Below are positions 21,361 to 29,827 of a stretch of 43,742 nucleotides of DNA, piece by piece. The position numbers and the translations under genes are program-made. Where the stretch lies: positions 1 to 43,742 of the forward strand of contig JAKPAN010000321.1 of assembly GCA_029779475.1 (NCBI GenBank). The letters run 5' to 3'. This DNA comes from Pseudomonadota bacterium. Its GTDB lineage: Bacteria; Pseudomonadota; Gammaproteobacteria; Xanthomonadales; Rhodanobacteraceae. The notes below the pieces were generated by a model that was not told the origin of the DNA, ran no database searches, and was given only the letters and a program-made list of their open reading frames with translations. Within the stretch, counting starts at the first letter, position 1. Every line of letters starts with the position of its first letter.

Positions 21361-21882
21361 ATGCGCAAGTTGATGAGAAACCGCGGATTCACGTTGCTTG
21401 AAGTGCTTATTGCCGTGCTCATTTTCACGCTCGGCCTGCTCGGTGTGGCTGGTCTCATGGTGTTGTCGGTGCGCACCAACCACAGTGCCTACCTTCGGAC
21501 ACAGGCTTCCTTCATCGCGCAAGGAATGGCCGATCGTATGCGCAGCAATATCGGCTGGGCCAATGACTACAACGGCACTTACGACGCGAGTACCGCCGGC
21601 TCAGGAACCTGCCTGGGTGGAGTTTGTCCACCTTCGGCACTGGTGACTCGCGACACGCAGATTTTCAGCCAGCAGCTGGTCGACATGCTGCCGTCCGGCA
21701 GCACGGCCACGATCGAGTGCAATGGCACCTACGGTGAGGCGCACAAGGCACGCGGATCCGGCAGCGAGCCTTTCGACGGAATCTGTTCAATGGTGATTGC
21801 ATGGAACGAAGCCGATCTGTCCCGTGGCGCGACGCCGTCTACTCCGGGTACGCAAACCTTCGCCTGGATGTTCCAGCCATGA
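21361..21882 (+). CDS. pilV: Type IV pilus minor pilin PilV
   Basis: 173 residues. Very short leader MRKLMRNRG9, then FTLLEVLIAVLIFTLGLLGVAGL with Glu14 at +5; the VLIFTLGLLGVAGLM helix is typical of PilV. GAGGA lies 8 bases or so before the ATG at 21361. The stop overlaps pilW by 4 bp. PilV joins PilW, PilX and FimT in the priming complex that carries PilY1. Confidence 0.92.
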   Translation: MRKLMRNRGFTLLEVLIAVLIFTLGLLGVAGLMVLSVRTNHSAYLRTQASFIAQGMADRMRSNIGWANDYNGTYDASTAGSGTCLGGVCPPSALVTRDTQIFSQQLVDMLPSGSTATIECNGTYGEAHKARGSGSEPFDGICSMVIAWNEADLSRGATPSTPGTQTFAWMFQP

Positions 21883-23231
21883 TCCGTATTTGCCATCCCT
21901 CATCTCGTTCCTTTGGTCTGACCCGTGGCGCCAAGGGTTTTTCTCTGATCGAGATCATGATCGCGATCACGCTGGGTTTGTTGCTCAGCATTGGCATCAT
22001 GAGCCTGTTCAGCAACACGAGCCGCACGAACAAGCTCCAGGATGGTTTGGCCAGATTGCAGGAGAACGGTCGTTTCGCCGTCACGCAGATCGATCGTGAT
22101 TTGCTCAGTCTGAGCTCTCAATATTGCAGCAACACAACAGGTGGTACGCCACCCGGAACGGTGGCCCCGGTGGTGCCGGCTCGAGCCCCGATGGTCTACG
22201 CGCCGGATCTGAGACTGCCGGACAGCACGATCAACAGCATCGACATCAATGGCAATCCGCAGTCTGGTTCGGCCACCGCGGCGTACGCGCTGAGTCCGCG
22301 CTGGTTCGTGCAAGGTTATTCATGCACGGCGACGGCCTGCACTCCGGCGGTACCGAATGGTACGGGGCAGATACCTGACATGGGTTTGGCCGCAGGCAAG
22401 CGCGTACCGGCGTCTGACGTGTTGACCATCCGCTATCAACGCGGCAGCGGTTGGCCAGTAGCAGTAGGAGCGTGCGCCACGCCGGCGGCAAGTCCGCTGA
22501 CCAATGGCACCACGATTACCTTGAGCCCACAGGCTGGCGACGACCCGGTTGCGAACATGAAACCGGGATTGGCGCTCATTTCCGACTGCGTGAGTCCGGC
22601 AGTCGTGCCAATTGGTGCGGTATCTGGCAATACGCTCACCATCGGCACGGCGCCTTCAACGACGGGCGGCATACTGTCTGGCGCCTTGGGTGCGCTGTGT
22701 GCCGGCAATCCCATGCGCGACGTGCGTCTGTTCAATTTCACGGACGACTTCGTCACGGTCAGCTACTACCTTGCATTCCGCGCCGACGACAATCCGGATG
22801 CGCGGCTGAACAGTTCGGCCGCGCAGCGCCTCGTTCCCGTATTGGTTCGGCGTGAAAACGGCACCGAGCAGGAACTCGTGCGTGGCGTGGATCAGCTCAT
22901 GTTCCGTTACGGCATACAGGATTCGGGCGGCAACATACAGTTCATGACGGCTTCGCAGGTGAATACGGCTGCTGGTTGTCCTGCGCCACCGCCCGGCTTG
23001 AATATCGAGCCGGGATGCATGTGGCGTGCCGTGAATACGGTGGAACCGCATCTGCTGCTCAACACGGTGGACGAAGTATTCGGACTCGACAACGCAAGTC
23101 GAACCTATCGCTTCGATGGGACCCAATACACGAAGGCCGACGGCGATTTGCTGCCATCGGGCATCAAGGCCGGCAGCCAGCTGCGCCGAGAATTCATAGC
23201 CTATGTCTCCGTTCGTGACCGTCATCTCTAG
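21879..23231 (+). CDS. pilW: Type IV pilus minor pilin PilW
   Basis: 450 residues, longer than the roughly 270 of Pseudomonas aeruginosa PilW. The leader ends AKG20, then FSLIEIMIAITLGLLLSIGIM with Glu25 at +5. RLQENGRFAVTQIDRDL follows the helix, as in other PilW proteins. The extra length is a Ser/Thr/Gly-rich beta region with several cysteines. The start at 21879 is set by the ATGA overlap with pilV; a Met at 21801 would be inside pilV. Confidence 0.9.
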   Translation: MIRICHPSSRSFGLTRGAKGFSLIEIMIAITLGLLLSIGIMSLFSNTSRTNKLQDGLARLQENGRFAVTQIDRDLLSLSSQYCSNTTGGTPPGTVAPVVPARAPMVYAPDLRLPDSTINSIDINGNPQSGSATAAYALSPRWFVQGYSCTATACTPAVPNGTGQIPDMGLAAGKRVPASDVLTIRYQRGSGWPVAVGACATPAASPLTNGTTITLSPQAGDDPVANMKPGLALISDCVSPAVVPIGAVSGNTLTIGTAPSTTGGILSGALGALCAGNPMRDVRLFNFTDDFVTVSYYLAFRADDNPDARLNSSAAQRLVPVLVRRENGTEQELVRGVDQLMFRYGIQDSGGNIQFMTASQVNTAAGCPAPPPGLNIEPGCMWRAVNTVEPHLLLNTVDEVFGLDNASRTYRFDGTQYTKADGDLLPSGIKAGSQLRREFIAYVSVRDRHL

Positions 23232-23241
23232 GCCATAAGAC

Positions 23242-23886
23242 ATGAATATCCAGAGCAAAAGATTGCCGGAGCATCAGCGCGGTGCGGTGTTGTTCGTGGC
23301 CCTGATTTTCCTCTTGTTGATCACGCTGTTGACGTTGACGGCGATGGGCACATCGATCCTGCAGGAAAAGATGACGGGCGGAATGCGCAACCAGCAACTC
23401 GCGATGATGGGCGCGGAAAATGGCGTCCGCGGAACGGAGGCGTGGTTGTGGAACATCCGTTTCAACGATCCAACGGGCAATCCCTTGCCGCCCTGTGAAG
23501 GCGGATCGTCGAGTTGCGTCTATCGGCCTGATCTGGGCGGCACGCTGGCGTCTGGAGTGCAGGCATTCCGCAGTTCGTTCAGTTGGGTCAGTGCGTTGCC
23601 CGGCATGCCGACGTATGCACACGTCCTGACGGGTTTGAGCGGCGACAGCGAAACTGCGTCGTTGGCGGAGCAGCCGGTGATCCTTCTGGAGGATATCGGC
23701 CCCAACGTGCCGCCCAGTTCGGGACAGCAATCGGGCGCGATCGATCCCCAGAACCAAAATGCCTATCACTTCTATCGCATCACCTCGCGCAGCCAGGGCG
23801 GCAGCGCCGCGGTGCAGCGGGTGGTCGAGAGCGTGTATTCGGCCGCGAACATGACGGATGCCGGTTACGGTACCGGCGCCCCCTGA
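23242..23886 (+). CDS. pilX: Type IV pilus assembly protein PilX
   Basis: 214 residues. The N-terminus HQRGAVLFVALIFLLLITLLTLTAMGTSILQEKMTG matches PilX, a minor pilin with a hydrophobic helix but without Glu at +5. Glu residues and aromatic side chains follow in a globular domain with a Cys pair (PPCEGG..SSCVY). It sits 10 bp after pilW and ends just before pilY1. Confidence 0.9.
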   Translation: MNIQSKRLPEHQRGAVLFVALIFLLLITLLTLTAMGTSILQEKMTGGMRNQQLAMMGAENGVRGTEAWLWNIRFNDPTGNPLPPCEGGSSSCVYRPDLGGTLASGVQAFRSSFSWVSALPGMPTYAHVLTGLSGDSETASLAEQPVILLEDIGPNVPPSSGQQSGAIDPQNQNAYHFYRITSRSQGGSAAVQRVVESVYSAANMTDAGYGTGAP

Positions 23887-23914
23887 TCCTGAAGACATGT
23901 CCAGGAGCAATCCC

Positions 23915-26900
23915 ATGACTCGCCTACTTTCCTCATCGACCTTGTCGTTGGCTGTCGCCGCCATTTGCGCGCTCACGGGTTTGAGTTTGCCCGGAGTCGC
24001 GCATGCTCAAGCAGCCGCAGCTGGCACGACGAACCTGTTGACGACGCCGCCGGAGTTGACCTCCAAGGTTGCGCCGAACGTTGTTCTCACCTTCGACGAT
24101 TCGGGATCGATGGGCAGTGCCTACATGCCGGATCAGAGGCCATACGATGGCAGTGGTTGGAGCACCAGCGATCCTTGGTATTGTGCGGGCGTTATCAATC
24201 CGGGCGCCGACGCAGCGAAACCTGAATCCTGGCCAATGAATGGCGTCTATTACAACCCCAACGCCACTTATGATCCGCCAATGAAGGCGGATGGCACGAC
24301 ATCGTTTCCGAATGCCCCGTTTGCAACCGCCTGGGACAATGGAATCCAGCAGAATCGTCCTACGAGTGCTTCGAGCTCGACCAAGAGAAACTTGAGCACT
24401 TATTCGTTTTGCAAGAGCACCGGTGCTGGATATTATTATTACACTGGCTCGGCGCTGGCTACGGATGCCACTACGGGTAAACTGACCAGTGCGTCGGTTA
24501 CGGAGTTGTACAAAACCGCCAATTGGAAGTGGCAGGCTTTGCCTTCGACGCAGCAGCAGAACTTTGCCAATTGGTATTCCTATTACCGCACCCGCAACAT
24601 GGCATCCATTTCTGCGGTGTCTCGTGCGTATGCCGTTTTTGACAACGGAATTCGTGTTGCGTGGCAGAACATCAACAGCAACAAGATTGCTGCGGGCACG
24701 ACCAAAATCCTGCCATTCGAAGGGGCGACGCGAACCAGCTTCTACAACGATTGGCTGTTCCAGATTGGCGCCAGCGGAAACACGCCGAACCAAGCCGCCT
24801 TGGGTCGGGTGGGTGCGCTCTTTCAAGTAAAGACCGGAACGGATACGAATCCGTACTACGATGCGGCTACAAAAAAGGAGCTGAGTTGCCGAAAGAATTT
24901 CCACATCCAGATGACGGATGGTTTGTGGAACAACAGCACTGTTACCGCCACCCAGAACGACACGACTGGCGTCACGTTGCCAGACGGCCGAGCGTACTCG
25001 ACCGCAGCGGCGCAATCGAAGATTTTCTGGAACGAGCTGAGTAGTGGCCAGAACACGATGGCCGATCTGGCGTTCCAGTACTGGGCGACCGATTTGCGGC
25101 CGGATTTCAAGAACAATGCCCAGACCAAGCTCAAGGTGCGCCCCTACCTCGTCGATCGCACGACGGGTGTGACCGGCTCGGTGCCGTTGTCGCCCGGCGA
25201 CAACTGGCTCGACAACGCCGAGATCTACTGGAATCCCGTCAACGACCCGGCGACTTGGCCGCATCTCGTCCAGTTCATGATTGGCTTCGGTGTCGACGGC
25301 ACCATTCCGAAAACCGACGCCAATTATCTGAAATTGCGCAAGGGCACCTTGCAATGGCCCAAGCTTTCCGGCAGCAGTCCTTACAGCGATACGCCGGAGA
25401 AAATCGACGACATGTGGCATGCTGCGATCAACAGTCGCGGCGAATTCTTCGCGGCGGCCAATCCCTCCGATCTGATTGCGGCGCTGAAGAAAGTCATCGC
25501 CAGCGTCGTTGCGCAAAGCAGCGCGTCCTCGCCGGCCGCCGTATCGCTCCCGATCCTCACCGGCGGCAACAGTGCGTATCAGGGGGGCTACGACACGAGC
25601 GGTTGGCCCGGCAATGTCAAGCGCTGGACGCTCGACGATTCCGGCCAGCCCGCGACGGTGGTGTGGGATGCCGGCTGCCTGCTGACGGGCGGATCGTGCT
25701 CCGATCCCGCCGGCACCAACCCGGTACCCGATCCGAACAGTCGCATCATCGTCACTTCGGACGGAGCAGCCAGCGGCGAGACTTTCCGATGGGGCAGCCT
25801 GACGGCGGCGCAGCAGAATGCTTTGAACCAGAAGCCAGGCGCCGCTGCTTGCACCGGTACCGGCACCAACTGCGATGGCTACGGCTCGGCTCGCCTCGAC
25901 TATCTCCGCGGCAAGCGTGACAACGAAACCGCACCGGCAACCCCCTTGCTGCGCGTGCGTCAATCGCTGTTGGGTGCGGTCATCAATGGCGAGCCGACGT
26001 ATGTTTCTTCGCCGCGAGGCGGCTATCACGACATGTTCCCTTCCGATTCGCCGGAGGCGACCGCGGCGAGCTCTGATACGACGAAGACCTACGCGTACTA
26101 CCAGAACGCGCAGCGTGCGCGTCGCCAGATGATCTACGTAGGCTCCAACGACGGGATGTTGCATGCATTCGATGCCAATACCGGTGCCGAAGCGTGGGCA
26201 TTCGTGCCGGATACCGTGATCCGCAATGGTCGATTGGCCACTTCGACGAATAGCGACGCTGATCTTGTTCCCGGTGTCGATGCCAAGCCGCGTGAGCGAG
26301 ACGTGTTCATCAAAGGAAGCTGGCGAACCGTGCTCGTGGGCTCGCTGCGTCTGGGCGGGCGCGGCGTCTATGCCCTGGACGTGACCAATCCCACGCAGAC
26401 CAACGAATCGAATGCGGCCGGCACGAGCGGCGTAGTACTTTGGGAGTTCGGCAATGGCACGACGGCGAGTACAGCGACAGACTCGCCCTGCAGTGAGGGT
26501 TCGCGAACCTGCGCTTCGCTGGGCTATACCTATGATTCGGCCAACATCGCGCGTATCCATTACGACAACAAATGGGTAGCGCTCGTATCGAGCGGTTATT
26601 TCCCGTCGAATGCCGACGCTGCCGCACAGCCCGGCGATCGTACCGAAGCGGCGGCCGGTCGGACGTCCCTGCTTGTCATCGACATGGAAACGGGCAAATT
26701 GATCAAGGAATTGCCCACGACCATGGCCCCGCAGACGCAACCGGCCGGTTTCAAGACATTCGGCCTGTCGACGCCGATGGTTTACGACCTGGGAAGCGAC
26801 GAGGTCGACGACTTGGCCTATGCGGGAGATCTCGCCGGCAACCTGTGGCGTTTCGATCTGTCCGACAAGGATCCGAGCAACTGGAAGGTGGATTTGATGT

Positions 26901-27685
26901 TCACCAGCTACGGCAACGGTGGTGGAACGAGCGCCGGCGATCAGCCGATCGTCTTCAACCCCAGTGCGTTGTCCGACCCGGTGACGCGGAATGCGATCCT
27001 CGTGTTCGGTACCGGCAAATATCTGGGCGAAGACGACCGGACCAGCCTTATTCCGCAACAGGCGTTCTATGGCGTTCGTGACTACGGCACGGCTTCGACG
27101 AATTATCCGATCAAGGTGAATCAGCTGGTGACGGAAAACATGACGCAGTCGACCGCCGATGTGCGCAGCATTACTGGATACGCTGCGCCCAGCGGCAGCG
27201 TTCAATCCGGGACGCCGCCTATGCGCATGGGTTCGGTCGATGGAAGCGGCAATCCGATCGTGATATCCGTGCCTGCACACGGCTGGCGCATGCCACTCAA
27301 CGTTGGTACGGAAAAGGGTGAGCGTGCGCAACGTCGAGCGATTCCGATTCCGACCGCGAACGTCGCCATGCTCTATGGACTCATCCCCAAGAGCGATGAC
27401 CCGTGCGACCCAGGCGCGCGCTATTCGATCATGGCGATCGATGCCGCGACGGGCGCTGCCATCAATACGGTAGGCGGCATTGGTTCGGGCCAGGGTTTGA
27501 TTGGCGCCGTGGTCACGGCACCAACGCCACCGAGCGATCCGGTCATCAAGCGAGGCGGCGGCGGTGGCGTCATCGTCGGACTGCCGGCGGGAACACCGAT
27601 CGCCGTCAAGGAAGCGCTCGACAAGATGATGGCGGCGGCCATTCCGGTCTGGCACCGCAGCGGCTGGCGTGAGTTGCTCAACTGA
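23915..27685 (+). CDS. pilY1: Type IV pilus tip adhesin/assembly factor PilY1
   Basis: 1256 residues with a signal peptide (about 1-31). A von Willebrand A-like domain begins near residue 52, with the MIDAS motif D61-D-S-G-S65. The C-terminal half is the PilC/PilY1 beta-propeller: MIYVGSNDGMLHAFDANTGAEAWAF-type repeats, VYDLGSDEVDDLAYAGDLAGNLWRFDL, then a short tail. The calcium loop of P. aeruginosa PilY1 (D-x-D-x-N-x-V-x-D) appears here as D958-L-G-S-D-E-V-D-D966, with Gly at the second ligand. The start at 23915 is chosen because AGGAG is 7 bases upstream; another Met is at 23897. The N-terminal part has noticeably lower G+C than the C-terminal part. Confidence 0.92.
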   Translation: MTRLLSSSTLSLAVAAICALTGLSLPGVAHAQAAAAGTTNLLTTPPELTSKVAPNVVLTFDDSGSMGSAYMPDQRPYDGSGWSTSDPWYCAGVINPGADAAKPESWPMNGVYYNPNATYDPPMKADGTTSFPNAPFATAWDNGIQQNRPTSASSSTKRNLSTYSFCKSTGAGYYYYTGSALATDATTGKLTSASVTELYKTANWKWQALPSTQQQNFANWYSYYRTRNMASISAVSRAYAVFDNGIRVAWQNINSNKIAAGTTKILPFEGATRTSFYNDWLFQIGASGNTPNQAALGRVGALFQVKTGTDTNPYYDAATKKELSCRKNFHIQMTDGLWNNSTVTATQNDTTGVTLPDGRAYSTAAAQSKIFWNELSSGQNTMADLAFQYWATDLRPDFKNNAQTKLKVRPYLVDRTTGVTGSVPLSPGDNWLDNAEIYWNPVNDPATWPHLVQFMIGFGVDGTIPKTDANYLKLRKGTLQWPKLSGSSPYSDTPEKIDDMWHAAINSRGEFFAAANPSDLIAALKKVIASVVAQSSASSPAAVSLPILTGGNSAYQGGYDTSGWPGNVKRWTLDDSGQPATVVWDAGCLLTGGSCSDPAGTNPVPDPNSRIIVTSDGAASGETFRWGSLTAAQQNALNQKPGAAACTGTGTNCDGYGSARLDYLRGKRDNETAPATPLLRVRQSLLGAVINGEPTYVSSPRGGYHDMFPSDSPEATAASSDTTKTYAYYQNAQRARRQMIYVGSNDGMLHAFDANTGAEAWAFVPDTVIRNGRLATSTNSDADLVPGVDAKPRERDVFIKGSWRTVLVGSLRLGGRGVYALDVTNPTQTNESNAAGTSGVVLWEFGNGTTASTATDSPCSEGSRTCASLGYTYDSANIARIHYDNKWVALVSSGYFPSNADAAAQPGDRTEAAAGRTSLLVIDMETGKLIKELPTTMAPQTQPAGFKTFGLSTPMVYDLGSDEVDDLAYAGDLAGNLWRFDLSDKDPSNWKVDLMFTSYGNGGGTSAGDQPIVFNPSALSDPVTRNAILVFGTGKYLGEDDRTSLIPQQAFYGVRDYGTASTNYPIKVNQLVTENMTQSTADVRSITGYAAPSGSVQSGTPPMRMGSVDGSGNPIVISVPAHGWRMPLNVGTEKGERAQRRAIPIPTANVAMLYGLIPKSDDPCDPGARYSIMAIDAATGAAINTVGGIGSGQGLIGAVVTAPTPPSDPVIKRGGGGGVIVGLPAGTPIAVKEALDKMMAAAIPVWHRSGWRELLN

Positions 27686-27698
27686 CCCTTGAATTGGC

Positions 27699-27730
27699 GT
27701 ACGTGCAGTCGCCCCGGCGATTGCACGTAC
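27699..27730 (+). promoter_or_regulatory. Strong hairpin between pilY1 and pilE
   Basis: GTACGTGCAGTCGC (27699-27712), loop CCCG, GCGATTGCACGTAC (27717-27730): 14 paired positions with a single G-U. There is no T-run. It ends 3 bases before the pilE AGGAG. It may be a processing or stability element that sets pilE apart from the long upstream message, a partial terminator, or a protein-binding palindrome. Confidence 0.55.
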
Positions 27731-27745
27731 TTCAGGAGACCATAG

Positions 27746-28141
27746 ATGAAACGGATCCGCGCGTTCACCTTGATCGAGTTGATGATCGTCGTCGCGATCG
27801 TGGCGATTCTGGCTGCGATCGCCTATCCCAGTTACACGAACTATGTGTATCGAACGCGCCGTGCCGACGGGAAGGAATTCCTGATGCGCATCGCGGCGGC
27901 GCAGGAACGCTATTACACCAATCTGAACAACTATGCGTCGATGGCTACGCTCGGCTTGGGCACGACCTCGGAGAAGGGCTACTACACGGTTGCGGTCGCG
28001 TTGGCCAACAGCAACCAGACCTACACGCTGACCGCGACGCCGCAAGCTCCGCAGGACAAGGATCAGTGCAAGAACCTCACGATCACCAACACGGGCTACA
28101 AAAACCAATCCGGCGCCGAGACCAACGGCAAGTGCTGGTAA
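27746..28141 (+). CDS. pilE: Type IV pilus minor pilin PilE
   Basis: 131 residues. The leader is only MKRIRA6 and the mature part starts FTLIELMIVVAIVAILAAIAYPSYTNYV, with Glu11 at +5. The residue before the cleavage site is Ala6, where prepilins nearly always have Gly. The globular part has YYTNLNNYAS and a C-terminal Cys pair (DQCKN..GKCW) forming the D-region disulfide. AGGAG lies 7 bases before the ATG. It is the last gene of the operon; a hairpin separates it from pilY1. Not the major pilin, judging by position. Confidence 0.92.
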   Translation: MKRIRAFTLIELMIVVAIVAILAAIAYPSYTNYVYRTRRADGKEFLMRIAAAQERYYTNLNNYASMATLGLGTTSEKGYYTVAVALANSNQTYTLTATPQAPQDKDQCKNLTITNTGYKNQSGAETNGKCW

Positions 28142-28167
28142 TACGTCCTGAGAGTGTTCGTGCCCTG

Positions 28168-28196
28168 TTGTCGCTGGCTGGTCGAGTGTCTATACT
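28168..28196 (+). promoter_or_regulatory. tRNA operon promoter
   Basis: TTGTCG (28168-28173), exactly 17 bases, TATACT (28191-28196), followed by a GC-rich discriminator. The transcript would start within a few bases of tRNA-Thr at 28207. Confidence 0.78.
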
Positions 28197-28206
28197 CCGC
28201 GGCCCC

Positions 28207-28282
28207 GCCGGAGTAGCTCAGCTGGTAGAGCGGCGCATTCGTAATGCGTAGGTCGGGGGTTCGATTCCCTTCTCCGGCACCA
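28207..28282 (+). tRNA. tRNA-Thr(CGT)
   Basis: 76 bases with encoded CCA. Acceptor stem GCCGGAG/CTCCGGC, D arm GCTC..GAGC, anticodon loop TTCGTAA with anticodon CGT reading ACG, T arm GGGGGTTCGATTCCC. All arms pair. Confidence 0.97.
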
Positions 28283-28344
28283 TATCTGGCAGGGCGATGG
28301 CGCAAGTGCGTCGTCGCCCTGTTTCGCGAGGCAAGATCGCCTGG

Positions 28345-28363
28345 TTGGCGATCGCATCGCCAA
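28345..28363 (+). repeat. Inverted repeat between the two tRNA genes
   Basis: TTGGCGAT, CGC, ATCGCCAA is a perfect 8-bp stem. Its left arm can instead pair with GATCGCC just upstream (28335-28341), so two structures exclude each other. It may guide processing of the tRNA precursor; no T-run is present. Confidence 0.45.
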
Positions 28364-28374
28364 CAGATGATTCC

Positions 28375-28449
28375 GGGCGGTTAGCTCAGCGGTAGAGCAT
28401 TGCCTTCACACGGCAAGGGTCGCAGGTTCGAACCCTGCACCGCCCACCA
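28375..28449 (+). tRNA. tRNA-Val(CAC)
   Basis: 75 bases with encoded CCA. Acceptor GGGCGGT/ACCGCCC, anticodon stem TTGCC/GGCAA with loop TTCACAC and anticodon CAC reading GTG, T arm GCAGGTTCGAACCCTGC. Co-transcribed with tRNA-Thr. Confidence 0.97.
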
Positions 28450-28465
28450 ATCAGACACTGATCGA

Positions 28466-28492
28466 GGGTTGCCCGTCGGCAGCCCTTTTTTT
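28466..28492 (+). terminator. Terminator of the tRNA operon
   Basis: GGGTTGC, a 6-base loop and GCAGCCC (one G-U pair), followed by seven T. It separates the tRNAs from tpiA. Confidence 0.88.
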
Positions 28493-28540
28493 CTGCGCGG
28501 ATATTGCGTGGAAATCCGGAGCGCGGAGCACCAGCTTCGG

Positions 28541-28569
28541 TTGTGACCATCGCGCAGGCGCGGCTATGC
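28541..28569 (+). promoter_or_regulatory. Likely tpiA-secG promoter
   Basis: TTGTGA (28541-28546), 17 bases, CTATGC (28564-28569), or TATGCT one base further. Transcription would begin about 25-30 bases before tpiA. Confidence 0.55.
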
Positions 28570-28601
28570 TTGCGGCCCTTGAACAAGGACACCACTTCGC
28601 C

Positions 28602-29354
28602 ATGCGCCGACCGCTCGTCGCAGGAAACTGGAAGATGCACGGCTCGCGCGCGATGGCTGAAGCGCTCGTCGGCGAGATCGCGTCGGGTGCGCGCGACGCT
28701 GTTGCGGAAATCGCGATCCTGCCGCCGTTTCCGTACCTGGAAAGCTTGATCGCGCGCCATCGCGACAGCGGCTTGCGCTTCGGCGCGCAGGACGTATCGG
28801 AACACGAGTCGGGTGCGTACACGGGTGAAGTTGCGGCGCCGATGCTTGCGGACGTGGGTTGCAATTACGTCCTCGTCGGCCACTCCGAACGCCGTCAGTA
28901 CCACGGCGAAAGCGACGTGGTTGTTGCGGGCAAGTTCGTCGCGGCGCAAAAGGCCGGGGTGGTTCCCGTGCTGTGCGTTGGCGAGACGTTGCAGGAGCGC
29001 GAATCGGGCGACGCGGAGCGCGTGATCCAGCGCCAGCTCGATGCGGTCATCGCGCGCGCGGGCATCGCCGCCTTCGCGCAAGCAGTGGTCGCGTATGAGC
29101 CGGTCTGGGCGATCGGCACCGGGCGCACCGCTTCTCCGGAGCAGGCGCAAGAAATTCATGCCTTCGTGCGTGACACATTTGCGCGGCACGATGCTACAAT
29201 CTCTGACTCGCTGCGGCTCTTGTATGGCGGCAGCGTCAAACCCGCCAACGCGGCCGAGTTGTTTGGTCAGCGCGACGTGGATGGTGGATTGATCGGCGGT
29301 GCGTCGTTGTCGGCAGCGGATTTCCGCGCCATCTGCGCAGCCGCGGTCTTGTGA
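28602..29354 (+). CDS. tpiA: Triosephosphate isomerase
   Basis: 250 residues, usual size. The active site is complete: N9 and K11 in AGNWKM, H94 in LVGHSERR, E166 in VAYEPVWAIGTG, the phosphate loop and LLYGGSVKP. It interconverts DHAP and glyceraldehyde-3-phosphate. The Met at 28602 starts the family N-terminus; an earlier Met (28566) would add 12 unrelated residues and lies in the promoter. secG follows by 10 bp. Confidence 0.98.
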   Translation: MRRPLVAGNWKMHGSRAMAEALVGEIASGARDAVAEIAILPPFPYLESLIARHRDSGLRFGAQDVSEHESGAYTGEVAAPMLADVGCNYVLVGHSERRQYHGESDVVVAGKFVAAQKAGVVPVLCVGETLQERESGDAERVIQRQLDAVIARAGIAAFAQAVVAYEPVWAIGTGRTASPEQAQEIHAFVRDTFARHDATISDSLRLLYGGSVKPANAAELFGQRDVDGGLIGGASLSAADFRAICAAAVL

Positions 29355-29364
29355 AGAGCGTTCG

Positions 29365-29805
29365 ATGCTTTCTATTATTGCCAACATTCTTTATGTGCTG
29401 ACGGCGATTGCCATGACCGTCCTGATCCTCCTGCAGCGTGGCGCAGGGGCGAATGCGGGATCGGGCTTTGGTGGTGGTGCGTCGGCGACCGTATTCGGTG
29501 CGCGCGGCTCGGCGAATTTCCTGTCGCGCAGCACGGCGGTGCTTGCCGGTTTGTTCTTCCTGCTCAGCCTCGGCATGGGCATTTACGTGAGCCGTACGGC
29601 AGGCGATCGGCCGACGAATGGCGATCTTGGTGTGATGGCGGGCGCCAGCGCGCCGGCGAAACCGGCGGCAGCGCCGGCCGCAACGGGCGATACGCCCGCG
29701 GCAGCGCCAGCGGCGTCGGACACGCCGGCACCGGCGGCAGCCGCACCGGCCGGCGACAAGCCGGCGGCGACTCCGCCCGCGGAGACGCCCGCGCCGAAAA
29801 AGTAG
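29365..29805 (+). CDS. secG: Sec translocase subunit SecG with long Ala/Pro tail
   Basis: 146 residues. Residues 1-80 are SecG: a first helix (LSIIANILYVLTAIAMTVLILLQ), the GAGANAGSGFGGGASATVFGARGSANFLSR loop, and a second helix. From about 90 to the end the sequence is almost only Ala, Pro, Gly, Asp, Thr and a final Lys-Lys, a low-complexity tail making it longer than the roughly 110 of E. coli. It belongs to the SecYEG channel. It is co-transcribed with tpiA and tRNA-Leu. Confidence 0.95.
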   Translation: MLSIIANILYVLTAIAMTVLILLQRGAGANAGSGFGGGASATVFGARGSANFLSRSTAVLAGLFFLLSLGMGIYVSRTAGDRPTNGDLGVMAGASAPAKPAAAPAATGDTPAAAPAASDTPAPAAAAPAGDKPAATPPAETPAPKK

Positions 29806-29827
29806 GGAAGGACGGAAAGTCAGCAGT

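Noticed and set aside
23933..28108. A 1391-codon open frame on the minus strand, antisense to pilY1 and pilE
   Set aside because: It is Arg/Ile-rich with no recognisable domain and lies opposite a clear PilY1; a product of codon bias in GC-rich DNA.
28207..28449. tRNA genes as integration sites for a mobile element
   Set aside because: No integrase, repeated tRNA 3' end or foreign block lies next to them; the region is conserved housekeeping.
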